NCBI GenBank assembly: GCA_037954235.1
Contig: JBBMOA010000007.1
Coordinates: 460,501 to 524,500 of the forward strand
Origin: Aulostomus chinensis
Lineage: Eukaryota > Chordata > Actinopteri > Syngnathiformes > Aulostomidae
Length of the DNA: 64,000 nt
Reading direction: 5' to 3'
Shown: positions 50,540 to 62,871 of the stretch, one piece after another
Layout of the letters: each line of letters starts with the position of its first letter
How positions within the stretch are numbered: position 1 is the first letter of the stretch
The notes under the pieces: model-generated
What the model saw: only the letters and a program-made list of their open reading frames with translations
What the model was told of the DNA's origin: nothing
Databases searched by the model: none
Translations under genes and position numbers: made by a program

Positions 50540-53500
50540 GTGAGGGGCATGGCGTGGCGCTCATCTATGCACCTGCAGGCAGTCAGGAATCAACCACTCA
50601 CCTACACTCTGCAATCTACCCGGAGTGTTTAAGAGTGGCTCTTCCCTTCAGTCGTCGCCAGTTCGTTACGAACCCTTTGTGCCGGCATGTCCAGAACATC
50701 AGCCACTGACCTGCCTCGCCTGCCACTGCCTCTCACCAGCTCCACTCCAGCCTCAACCTGCAAATTGTACGCTGTTTTCCTCACTCCAACTCCTGTCCCA
50801 GATATCTAGCCCTACCTCTGCCAAGCTCTGTCCTCCTTCCCCCTCGGCTCTTACTATCATCTGTAGCCGCTATAGACTATCCTTCCACCCTTGCAGTTCT
50901 CTGGTAGCGTCCCTGCCTCTCACACCAGAGACACAGGTTCCTTGAAGATTAGGCCTCTTGACTGTGCCATTGAGCTGCTGCCAGGAGCCCCTCTTCCTGC
51001 CAGCCGGCTCTACAAACTTTCCCATCCTGAACGTGAGGCTATGGAAAGCTACATCATGAAGTCGTTGGCAGCAGGCATTATCTGTCGCTCCTCCTCACCT
51101 CTTGGAGCTGGATTCTTTTTTGTCAACAAGAAGGACAAGAGTTTGAGACTGTGCATTGACTTCAGAGGTTTGAATAACGTCACAGTAAAAATCCCTCCCA
51201 CTGATCAGCTCTGCTTTTGAATATCTACAACGTGCCACCATTTTGTCCAAGCTAGACATTGAAATGCACATTAGGGAGGGGGACGAATGGAAAAATCTCA
51301 TTCAACACACCTTTGAGACATTTTGAGTACCTTGTCATGCCATTTGGACTAACCAACGCCCCAGCTGTATTTCAGGCATTAATGAATGATGTACTGACAG
51401 ACTTTCTGAACAGGTTTGTCTGTATCTACCTAGACGACATCCTGATTTTCTCCTGCAGCCTGGAAGAACACGTATTCCATGTACGCAAGGTCCTGTCCCG
51501 ACGACTGGAGCATATGCTATTTGTGAAAGCAGAGAAATATGAGTTTCGCGCAACATCTGTCTCATTCTTTGGCTATATTGTGCAGGAGGGGAGTTTCAAG
51601 GCTGACCCTGAGAAGATCAGAGCAGTGGAGGAGTGGCCAACTCCAAAGAACTGGAAGGAGCTTCAGCTGTTCCTGGGGTTTGCTAATGTCAACAAGAAGT
51701 TTATTCTAAACTACAGTAAAGTAACTGCATCCCTCACCTGTCTCACGTCTCCCAAGCTGTCTTTCAGTTGGATCCCTGATGCTGAGAAAGCCTTCCTCAA
51801 GCTGAAAGCTCTGTTCACCACAATATATCGTTGAAGTCGAAGCTTTCGACATGGGTGGGGGCCATATTAAGCCAACGCTGTGGTCCTGACAATCAGCTAC
51901 ATCCCTGTGCCTTCTTCTCCCAGAGTACAGTCACTTGAGCTTTTATACTTCTTTGGCCCTGCAGATTAACACCTACCTCTCTTTAAGATTTCCTTTTAAG
52001 ATTATATGAACATGTAAACCTGCTGTCATAAAAAGTTGAATTTGGACTCTTGTCAGCTGCTAAGTGTGAAACTTTCAAAAAACAGGAACGCAGAAAGCCA
52101 ATCGCTTCGAAACAGAAAAAAAGAAGTCTGACACAAGACGTTTTCCAGACTTATGACTGTCTCAAACTTAAATGTCACTTGACCATAAAGTTCAAACAAT
52201 GTGCAAACATAAAAACAACACAAAGTTCAAACATAAGAAAACACAATGGGGCATTCAAACATTTCCATTCCAGTCTCTCTCAACCAGAGCGTAACTATGA
52301 CATGGGTAACTGAGTTGCTGGTGGTCAAGTTGGCTTTGGAGGAGTGGAAGCGCTGGTTGGAGGAGTTGAGCAGCTCTTTGTCGTTTGGACTGATCATAAG
52401 AATTTGGTGTACATTGAATCTGCAAAGAGGTTGAAACTCCAGTTTGGCTGAATGGGCACTCTACTTCAGTTGGTTCAACCTCACCCCTACATATCGTCCT
52501 GATGCTCTCTCCCGTCAGCATTCTGACCCGGAGTCTGTTCCTACCCTCAAGTTGATCCTCCCTGACGAGCGTGTGGTAGCTGCCGTGACCTGGGGCATTG
52601 AAAAGATTGTCCAAGATGCCCAACTTCAGGAACCTGATCTGGGAAATGGTCCAATAAACTGTTTGTTTGTGCCCACCTCTGTCTGATCCCAGGTTCTACA
52701 AAGGGCTCACACCACCTGGTTCTCCTGCCAACCTGGTGCCAACCGTACCTCAGCAGTCCTCAAGAGGCATTTCTGGTAGCCTACTATGGACCGACAGACA
52801 CCCAGGAATACGTGGCAGCCTCCACAGTCTGCGCCCTCAGTAAGGACCAACTTCAGGCTTGTGCTGAACTTTTACACCCTCTGCCCGTTCCTAGCTGCCT
52901 TGGCCCCATATTGATTTGAACTTTGCCACCGGCCTGCCTGAATTCCAAGGTGATTCAGTCATACTTACAGTGGTTGACAGGTTTTCTAAAGCAGCCCGCT
53001 TAATTACATTCTCTAAGCTACTCTCTGCTGTGGAAACAGTTGACCTGCTTACAGAACATGTTATAAGACTTCATGGCATCCCCTCTGATATTGTCTCTGA
53101 CCATGGCTCTCAGTTCCTCTCTCAAGTTTAGAGGGGAGTTTTGCAAGGCTTTAGGGGCTACAGCCAGTCTGTCATCTGGTTATCATCCTCAGACCAATGC
53201 TTAATCTGAGAGAGCAAATCAAGAGTTAGAGGTTGCTTTATGTTGTATGACCTCTGCTAACCCCTCTTCCTGAAGTTCCGTGTTGCCTTGGATTGAATAT
53301 GCACACAATACACTGCCTTGCTCTGCCCCTGGACTGTCCCCTTTTGAAGCCTCTCTAGGTTACTTACTTCCACTGTTTCCAGACCATGAAGTGGAGTTGG
53401 CTGTTCCCTCTGTCCAAGCCCACGTTCACTGCTGCAAGGAGGTATGGACCCAGACCCTAAGGGCTCTTGAACGTTCCCAACAAAGTGCCCAGAACAAAGC

Positions 53501-53650
53501 CAACTGCCATAGGAGGCTGCCCCCCCCCCCCAATACCAACCAGATCAGTCTGTATGACTGTCTACTGAGAACAGTCTGACCTCCATGGAATCCTGTAAAT
53601 TCTCTCCTCATATCATTGGTCCATTCCCCATCTTGAAAATGATCAACCCT
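50540..53650 (+). mobile_element. Ty3/Gypsy LTR retrotransposon (chromovirus-like), gag-deleted and broken
   Basis: 50540-50940 resembles an LTR/leader segment. It runs directly into pol at about 50945, so gag and protease are missing. Reverse transcriptase covers about 50950-51830, with LVMPFGLTNAPAVFQAL and the catalytic YLDD at 51427-51438, broken by a frameshift near 51220-51300. RNase H is degraded (51840-52500); RPDALSRQHSDPES marks its end. Integrase core remnants follow at 52916-53580 (LTVVDRFSKAARLI, HGIPSDIVSDHGSQF, LPWIEYAHN). Several stops separate the frames, so it is inactive. Confidence 0.88.
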
Positions 53651-54350
53651 GCTGCAGTTAAAGTATCTCTACTTAGACTATGGAAAATTCATCACTAATT
53701 GCTCGCGGTTGGTTTCATTTGCCATCCCCGTCTCTAGTGGCAACAGCATTGTTCTTCATTGAGAAGAAGGACAAATCCTTATGTTCCTGTATGGACTACA
53801 GGGGACTGAATGACACATCCGTTTAACAAGTATCTGTTCCTTCTAATGCTTATTGTGTTGCAGTCATTTTGCTCCAAAGTCAATCTGAGAAAGCTAACTA
53901 CCCATCAGCATTTGTGAAGGGGATGAGTAGAACCAGCTTGTAACGGACACATTGTTCATTTTGAGTGTCGGGTCCTGCCAGTTGGTCTAAAAAATGCCCC
54001 TGCAGTTTTTCGATCTCTTGTAGTGGATGTGTTAAAGAACATGTTGAACAGATTTGTGTTTGTGTACATTGATGATATTTTTGATTTTTACCGTAGCTCT
54101 CTCTCTCTCTTCCAAAGTGGACTGTCATCCCGGTTTTCACCAGACTCTCATCTTGCTTCAGTAGCGGTTCTGGTGGCTCTCTACGCCGGCCGACACCAGA
54201 GGGTTTGTCCCTGCTTGCTCTGTCTGTGCTCTAGCAGGCCCTGTGGAATGCTCCTGAGTGTCCAAGTCCTTCCTTCAGATCCTCGCTCGCTGAGAGACTT
54301 TTACAGCTGCTTCCTGGATAAACCTGGTGGGACACCATCAGGGGAGGGGT
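53651..54350 (+). mobile_element. Second, shorter Ty3/Gypsy fragment
   Basis: 53740-54110 repeats part of the reverse transcriptase (FFIEKKDKSL, YIDD at 54065-54076) with many lesions, including a stop within the RT. 54120-54350 resembles the 3' end of pol and the polypurine region before a 3' LTR. It may be a separate insertion or a rearranged part of the preceding element. Confidence 0.7.
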
Positions 54351-54907
54351 CTGTTAGGGAGAGGTCCATTTTTTGTGTGTCTTTGTGTTTGTGTTTGTGT
54401 TTTTTTTCCCTGTGCTCTTTGTCTCACCTCCCTTCTAAGATGCAGTGTGTGCTGCAGGAGGCTGGCCAACTTGGGCACACCTGATTGCCATTCGCTCTCC
54501 TACCTCCCTGTACCTTGTCCTTAGGCGTGCAGTGTTTTTGCCAGCGATTGTTACCCGTGTTTCCAGTGTGTTGATTTTTTGCTTGTGTCCCTTACTTGAA
54601 GCTCTGTTGGCTCAGTGAGGTCGAGCTGCTTTGACAGGTCTTATTCCTGTGATTCTTCCATTAGTGCCTTGAAGATCCAGAGGCCAGCCAGCCTCCTCTC
54701 ACCATCACCTTAGAACTGGTGTGAGACTCAGGAAAGGTAATGTGAAACATCCTTTGATGCCTCAAACTTCTTTTCTCACAGTTTTCACACTTAATGGTTC
54801 CCATCTTTCCCTCTTAAAACTTGAACTTGTTTTCCCAGAACCTAAAAAGCCTCCTGCTGTGATTGATGCTGTGAATGTTTGTGTGGTTAGCTTTCAGGGT
54901 GTGCTGG

Positions 54908-54968
<61 letters not shown>

Positions 54969-55870
54969 GGGAGTAAGGAAAACAACCCATTTTCCACACC
55001 ATGAGCAAAAGCAGCTCAATCACCAGAACAAAACCATGACGTTGTAGGTTTTTTCCTTGTTTAAAGCAAAAGTAGATTCCATGTCAACGTGAGTGACCAG
55101 AGGAAAGGTGATGATGGCTTCAGTTCCAGTTATCATGAGGATATATTGACTTGTTGACCAACATCAGACATCACAGCTTCATTACAGTAGTAAACAAAGT
55201 CTTTCTCCACAAAGTGTCCATGATGCCTGAAGTAACCGGACCATCATAAAACCTCTGTCAAAGTCCAGTTTTACTCTCCAGAAAGGTTCAGGTACCACAA
55301 GAAACCTCAGGCTGACACCCTTAGTATCAGCAGTGCTATTCATGTACGAACATTAACATGAGCATAATGTTGGGTTTGTGTGAATACTAGCACTTTAAAG
55401 CGCATGTTGTGCTGAGTTTTTTGCTTAGAGGCCTGGTAGATGATATTAGTGTGGTTGGTTTATTATTATTGCACTGCTGCTTTATTGTTTGTGGTGTCTA
55501 TCTGTGTTTTTCACATCTATCTTGTTTAGTCCAACTGAATCAAACTGGTGTATTTACCCTGTTGGTGCAGTTCATTTGGGCAGATGTGAGTACACCAACT
55601 GCATCAAACTGGATCAAGCTAACATGAATTTAAGATGTTACCTGGAGTCCTGCTGTCCTTAATCTGCCCTCAAAACCCACATGACTTCTGACCAATAAGC
55701 AGGCAGCTGCTGTCTCATGGCTTTTAATACATTAAAGAGCACCAATACACGTTGCCAGTGTGAAGAGGGACCACCACTCATCTATTGATTCAGACCAGAG
55801 CAAACTTATTAAACCAGTCTCCCCGTCCCCCATACCTCTGTCATCCTCTCTGTTTATCTGCTTCTCTCTT
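54351..55870. other. Possible 3' LTR remnant, (GT)n tract and unique sequence
   Basis: From 54348 (TGTTAGGGAGAGG) a 3' LTR may begin, but its end was not found. A (GT)n tract lies at 54909-54966. Nothing else was recognised. Confidence 0.4.
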
Positions 55871-56034
55871 TCATGGTCCGCGTCTGTCTTATAGTCTCTC
55901 TCCCTTTCTGTCTGTTTCTCTGTCCGTTTCTCTTTCTTCATCTGTCTGTCCCTTTTCCTGAGCCATCTTCATCTTCGTCTCTCTCTCCCCAATTTGTCGG
56001 GGCAGATGGCTGCCCCCACATAGAGCCTGGGTCT

Positions 56035-57775
56035 GCTCAGAAGGAAAGAGAGGGACAGAGATAAAGAGGGAGAGAAAGGAGGAGAGACTGATGGACAGAC
56101 GGGGACGTGAGCAGGTGGAGCTACGGGTGGCAGCTGGAGCCTCTTCAGGTCTGGAGCCTCCTCCAGCAGCACCAGGATCTGGGATGAGGGGAGAAGAAGA
56201 GGAGTTAGTAACACGTATGAGGACAGGAGGAGGAGAGAGAAGCCCAGTGCATCATGGGAGATCCCAGCAGTCTGAGCCTATAGCAGCAGATCTAAGGGCC
56301 AGCCTAAGCAGTCCTGACTATAAGCCTGATCAACAGGGAGGTCTTAAGTCTGCTCTTAAACATAGAGAGGGGGTCTGGGTCCTGGACTGAAACTGGGAGA
56401 CGGTTCCACAGGAGGGGAGCCTGATAGCTGAAGGCTCTGCATCTTCTTGAGCCAGGATGTGTCTGATCTTAGCGATGTTACGTAGATGGAAGAAGGCGTT
56501 CTGGAGATTTGTTGAATGTGGGAGTTAAAGGGTCCTGGTCTAAGAGAACTCCTAGGTTCCTTATGGTGGTGCTGGGGGCCAGGGTGGTGCCATCCAGGGT
56601 ACCTGTCTCATCAGATCAGGTGGTCCTCAGGTGTTTGGGCCCAGCACAAGAACTTCAGTTTATCAGAGTTTAATAAAGGAAATGATGGTCCTCCATGTTT
56701 CCTGTCCTTCAGACAGGCCTCCAGTTCAGTCAGCTGGTTTGTTCCATGTGGATCATTGATGAGTTCAGCTGAGTGTCGTCTGCATAGCAGTGAACATTAA
56801 TGGAGTGTTTCCTGATCATGTGACCTAGAGGAAGCAGGTACAGGGTGAAGAGGACTGGTCCAAGCACAGAGCCTTGTGGAACACCATAAGTGACTGTAGT
56901 AGTCTCAGAGGAACCATCATGAACTAGTACCAACTGAGATGACCTAGTAAATATGACCTGAACCAGTTTAGTGTGGTTCCTTTAATACCAGTGACAGGTT
57001 CCAGTCTCTGTAGAAGGATATGGTGATCAATGGTATCAAAGCTGCACTGAGATCTAATCAGACCAGCACAGAGACCAGTCCCTGATCTGGTACCAGTAGG
57101 AGGTCACTGGTACCTTTGACTAGTTCTGTTTCTGTGCTAGGATGAACCTGGAATCTGACTGAATCCTCCAATCAGCTGTTGCTGTGGAGAAGTCACAGAG
57201 CTGTTTAGCAGCTGCTTTCTCCAGAACCTTGGAGAGAAAAGGAAGATGTGATGTTGGCCTGTAGTTGGTAGAACTTCTGGATCCAGGCTTGTTTTTTGAG
57301 GAGGGTTTAATTCCTGCTACTTTAAAGGACTGAGGGACGGAACCAGATACCAGCGCCACATTGATCATATCTAAGAGGGAGGGGCTAACGAGGGGAGAGA
57401 GTCTTGGAGCAGCTTAGTTGGGATGGGGTCTAGGAGACAGGTAGAGGTTTGGAGGAGGACATTATTGAACTGAGCTCATGAAGGCTGATGGGAGAAAAAC
57501 TATCCAAGTGTGTGTCTGGTCCTCCAGCTGCCTCTAAGGGTCTGGGTTCTAGGGGCCATGTTGTCAGCTGATGGCAGCAGGAGAAGAAGTTTCTCTCTAA
57601 TCAGGAGAATTTTGTCATTAAAGAAGTCCATGAACTCTTCGCTGCCCAGGGAAACAGGACTACTTGGTTCAGCAGAGCTGTGGCTCTCTGTCAGTCTGGC
57701 TCCAGGACTGAAGAGGAACCTGGGTTGTTCTTGTGTTCCTCTATCAGTGCTGAGTAGTCGGCTGCTCTGGTTTTA
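56035..57775 (-). mobile_element. L2-like LINE, copy D, 5'-truncated
   Basis: Minus strand. The 3'UTR-like purine segment is at 56035-56260, then the RT C-terminal segment, the catalytic YADD (56786-56775), GVPQGSVLGPVLF and NYRPTSHLPFLSKVLEKAA up to 57370. It is truncated at about 57775. It closely resembles copy B over the shared region. Confidence 0.88.
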
Positions 57776-58069
57776 AAATTGAAATCGATATATTTAGATT
57801 GAACTGAAACATTAGTTTTAAAATTTGATTTAGATATATCATTTAGATTTTAACACATTTAATATTCATATTTTGATTTGACAATCAGATTCAGATTTAA
57901 CATTTAAATTTGACATCATGTATAGTTTATATTTGTTGTATATATTTTCAAAATAACGATCATTTCACACAAACTTGGAATAGGAACAAGCTGAAGCTAA
58001 CTCTTGCCCATCCTCCTGAAAATCAGAAAAAGAAAAAACAAATACTATTTTATATTCTGAATCATGGGG

Positions 58070-58432
58070 GGCGGCCCGGTGGAGCAGTGATCCTCCCTGT
58101 GGCCCCCCAGCAAGAAGGTTGTGGGTGGAGCCCCGGCTGCAGCACGGGGTCTTTCTGGGTGAGTCTCCATGTTCTCCCTGTTCCTGCTGGGTTCTCTCTG
58201 GTACTCCAGCTTCCTCCACAGTCCAAAGACATCAAGAGGGACCAGGTTAATACAGACTCTAAATTGACCGTAGGCGTGGCTGGGAGAGCCAATGGTTGTC
58301 TGTCTCTATGTGTTGGCCCTGCCATGGACTGGTGACCTGTCCAGGGGGAAGGCTGCTGGGATAGGCTCCACCCCCACCACCCTCAACAGGAGGAGAGGGA
58401 GAACATGGAGAGATGATGGATGATGGATGATG
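58070..58432 (+). mobile_element. SINE-like element, copy 4
   Basis: Same family as 27901-28259, starting GCGGCCCGGTGGAGCAGTGA and ending in a GATGGATGATGG tail. Confidence 0.8.
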
Positions 58433-59724
58433 GGTGGCTGGTCTTAATCACAACCCTTCATTGTCAGACATTTGAATCAATTTACATTGTAATCAATGAT
58501 CATTTAAAAGCATGCCAGCAGAGCTGCACAGCTCCAACAGGTGTCAACAAGTTGACTCCATAATTTGAACCCCAAAACTGAAACACATCTCTATTTAACA
58601 AGTGTTCCCACCTTTTCTTTCTCAAGCCAACAGATTTTTAATAATTTATATCTTCAATTTTGGGATGGTCAGAAAGTTATAAGGTATTTTTGTTACTCTT
58701 TTTCTATGCATTGCATTTTAGATAGAATCCACCACCACAGGGCATGAGAAACATCCAGAGCAGCGCTCTAGTCTGTCTACTTCCTGTCTTCGTGTTTGCA
58801 GTATTAACACTTAACATCCTTGGAATCTGCCTGGATGCAGAGTCGAGGTCACTGTACCTATGCAGCCATATTGAGTGAGAGCTACACATGGATTTGGGAC
58901 AGGCCTCAGTATTTTGGGATGAAAAGGTACCAAGATGGTCCTTGAGAATAAAGACAGCATTAGTTCGTACTTCAGGAACGTAAATCCACAGGTAATGGAA
59001 GTGTGAAGAACGAGACCTCAGAAAACACTACTTCTCCGGCCAAAGTGTTTATCACGCATTTAAACTTTAAAATGGTGCATTTTGCCATCTAAGTAAAACG
59101 TCTGGCTTCCAAAACAGCACCAATAAAAGTATTTTGACTTTTATTCATACACATGCAGGGGCCAAGTGGTTCCTTAAGAACCCCTGAGGCCAGGGTGGAG
59201 CAGCAGAACACTCACTGACTGCGATCAGCATGTTCTACTGTTACTGCAGCATAGCTCACAACAAGGACTCAAACACAGCATCTCATTTATTTTCTGTAAG
59301 TAAAAATATCTTTTCAAAGTGCTTTAGTACATTATGTTGGCACGTGTCCTCTTCTGCACAAAAATGACCACAAACACAGTTGTTGGAGGATCAGCTGGAT
59401 AGAGAAGACGTCACATGAGATGTTCACATCCTAACTAATGTGACACCCAATAATTCCGAGGCGCCGTGTTACTGCTGATGTCACAACAGCATCATGGCTG
59501 TTTGTCATAATGAGCCACTGACATCATCGTCCATCTCTGGACACGCGCTGCACAACTCATTACTGACATCATTTGTTCTGAGTAAGATTTCATGAAACCA
59601 AGAAATACTTCTGTTATGAATAAAAACAAAAAACTAACAAGCTTTCCAAAGGTCAAGGGTCATCAACAAGGGCTGTACACACATAAATGCTTGATTGGAC
59701 ACAATGACTCCATTTTCTCCGATT
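58433..59724. other. Intergenic segment without recognised features
   Basis: Lies between the SINE and a minisatellite. No gene was recognised. Confidence 0.4.
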
Positions 59725-59734
59725 CCATTCTCCT

Positions 59735-60536
59735 GTCAGTCACCCGTGTGTCTCCTGTCAGTCACCCGTGTGTCTCCAGTCAGTCACCCGTGTGTCTCCT
59801 GTCAGTCACCCGTGTGTCTCCAGTCAGTCACCCGTGTGTCTCCTGTCAGTCACCCGTGTCAACTGTCAGTCACCCGTGTCAACTGTCAGTCACCCGTGTG
59901 TCTCCTGTCAGTCACCCGTGTGTCTCCTGTCACTCACCCGTGTCAACTGTCAGTCACCCGTGTCAACTGTCAGTCACCCGTGTCAACTGTCAGTCACCAG
60001 TGTGTCTCCTGTCAGTCACCCGTGTCAACTGTCAGTCACCAGTGTGTCTCCTGTCAGTCACCCGTGTCAACTGTCAGTCACCAGTGTGTCTCCTGTCAGT
60101 CACCCGTGTCAACTGTCAGTCACCCGTGTGTCTCCTGTCAGTCACCCGTGTCAACTGTCAGTCACCAGTGTGTCTCCTGTCAGTCACCCGTGTCAACTGT
60201 CAGTCACCCGTGTGTCTCCTGTCAAGTCACCCGTGTGTCTCCTCTCAGTCACCCGCGTGTCTCCTGTCAGTCACCCGTGTCAACTGTCAGTCACCCGTGT
60301 GTCACCTGTCAGTCACCCGTGTGTCTCCTGTCAGTCACCCGTGTGTCTCCTGTCAGTCACCAGTGTGTCTCCTGTCAGTCACCCGTGTCTCCTGTCAGTC
60401 ACCAGTGTGTCTCCTGTCAGTCACCCGTGTGTCTCCTGTCAGTCACCCGTGTCAACTGTCAGTCACCAGTGTGTCACCTGTCAGTCACCCGTGTGTCTCC
60501 TGTCAGTCACCCGTGTGTCCGTGTGTCACCTGTCAC
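59735..60536 (+). repeat. 20/22-bp minisatellite, about 38 copies
   Basis: Interspersed units CAGTCACCCGTGTGTCTCCTGT (22 bp) and CAGTCACCCGTGTCAACTGT (20 bp) differ mainly in the second half. All three plus-strand frames stay open through it; these are not genes. Confidence 0.95.
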
Positions 60537-60539
60537 ACT

Positions 60540-62871
60540 TTTATTAAAGGCCCAGCAACAATGCAGTCAGTTTTCCTGACAAAAAGTCAAATTATTATAA
60601 GTAGTGTTTTAGCTAAAACAAAGTCTTCCTTTTTCCATGAAACTGTTCTTCCTGAACCCCTGGAAAAAACACGCACTGAAAATTGAACCAGGTGTAACAC
60701 AGCAATGGGGTTGGCTTTTACACTCCTGATGGCTGTACGATACAACAATGTGCTCCAGACATTTCTGGATAAATACACATCCACAGTCAAGCTGGAGGAC
60801 CAGCTGGAATAAGCTGGGTCAAAGGTCCAGCAACTCCCCAATTTATTTTTCTCTATTACTGTATATAAACTTTGGGTTATTTCAATTATGAACACTCAGT
60901 ACTCATAATTGAGGGTATTATAGAAACAGGACCCCCTTTTGATGTCATCAAATCTGGATCCAGAAGGCTCAAATATCAGCTGGTCCTCAAACTGAGTTCC
61001 ACCATCAATACGGATTCAAGCTCTGAGGGTTGAGACGAACAAACCAACAGCAAAGCAAAGTCAAACAGTAAACATGGAGGATGCACATGGGTACGTGTCA
61101 TATGGGAAAAATCTGTTTTGTAGTAATAAACAAATGATCTCATGTATTCAAATAGCTTTGTGTGCAAAATTACATTCACCAGAAGTGAGAAATATCAAAT
61201 ATATTAAAATAAACAATCTAGTATGGCCGTTTTCCAAGATTCACCACAGGACGCAAGTGCATAGAAGGCTGAATGGAATGATACCTCTCACACACACTGT
61301 CTTGTTCAAAGATACTCAGTGTGGTACCTTTGGTTGCAGGGGTTGAAACACAGGACAGCTGAAATGTTGCTGACACATGGATAAATGAAATCACTGAACA
61401 GTTTGTTCCGTCTGGCAGCAGCAGAACGCAGGATCACGCCACCGACTATCACCAACGTGTGTCTTTCAGTGTGTTTACCAGCGTACTGGTTGACTGGGTC
61501 GTCAGGCTGAGCGGAGAAGTGATGTCAATGCCAAACTGTTCTGGTTTAAACAAAACCTACAAGCTCTGGTTCGGTTGGGCTGCTGACACGTCGCACTCAC
61601 TAACAACTGATAGAACGTTCCAGCCATGAGGACGCAGGACGGCCCACGACACCCACGGACGCTAGGCAGGGCAGCGATGACTCATTACTGCCTATTGGGG
61701 TACCGAGCGGAAGTACAAGGTGGGTCGGACCAAATGTTCCGGGCCATATGAACAACTGACCCGATAACCATTCCATACTTCACTCTGACATATGAGAGTG
61801 TGAGTGGCTCTCAGGCCTCAGTTGCGTGGTGTGTGTGTGTGTGTGGCTGGTCTCCTGACTGCAGCAGACAGTGTCAACCCTGCCCCTGACACACCAGCAT
61901 CCAGCCACATCTGGGGATGCTTAACGGTGGGGGAAGGGAAGACTCCAGCACTGAGTTCAGCTGGCAGCAGTACCTGAGTCAAAGTCCAATATCTTTCTGA
62001 GAAAACTCTCCTACTTCTGTGGAAACATGAAATTTTTCCACATTCTTACTTTTGATCCAAGTACAAAGAAGGCTGGTTGTAGCTCAGCTCTCTCGCTGTT
62101 GAAACAATCTGTTCTAAAGTGTTCATTTAGATTTGTTCCAAACCTTCCAGGAAACTGTTCACTGCTGCACGACATACAGGAAACAGGAAGTGGGTTTGGG
62201 ATTCATGTATGGATGGCTAAGCGATCTACATACATGCAGCCATGGATGCCATGAGATCTCCACAGGAGTGAAGGTGGAAGGCCCTGCCTGCCCCCTGCTG
62301 GCTGGCTGCAGTATAGCTGATGCGAGATGGTCCCTGGTACCAATAGTTTAATTTCATACTGAGTTCAAGCCTTCAGAAATCCTTGTTATTGTCGATGTGC
62401 TTGAAGCTCGTTCTGAAAATAAATGACATGAGACTCAAACGGAGACAAATACAATATGCTACTGCGTCCGCACATGCCACCAAGTTCCAGGAATACGTTT
62501 TCTTGGTTCTATGGGTTACAGGCAAGAAATAGAAGCGTAACCTAGTTTAGCATCCAGGTGTTTCTGCTCCATGAGGCACTCATGAGTCTGTGACTACATT
62601 CATCTGAGAAAACAAGTGACAGGTTTTCTTTTCGCCAAAACGAACAGGTGCTCCGATGCACCAGTAGTCCTTCAACCAAAGACAGTCAGACGGAGCAGAA
62701 ACAGGGTCTGTTGAAGATCTGTGTACCTTCTACTACAACCACCACCAAAGTATTCAGAGGAACTGCAACAGATCAGAGACTAGTTTAGTTCAGTGAGTTG
62801 TTGGTTAGTTTACTTGTGAATTTACAACCATCCAACAACCGAAGAGTTGAGTTGCGACCAGTCCCCTCCTG
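60540..62871 (-). other. Downstream of the C11orf24-like stop codon: probable 3'UTR and intergenic sequence
   Basis: No coding frame was recognised. On the minus strand an ATTAAA lies at 62352-62347 and an AATAAA near 60845, either of which could be a polyadenylation signal. Choosing between them needs transcript data. Confidence 0.35.

Noticed and set aside
59592..60686. Ser-Pro-Val-Cys ORFs of 259-364 codons
   Set aside because: They cross a 20/22-bp minisatellite in three overlapping frames.
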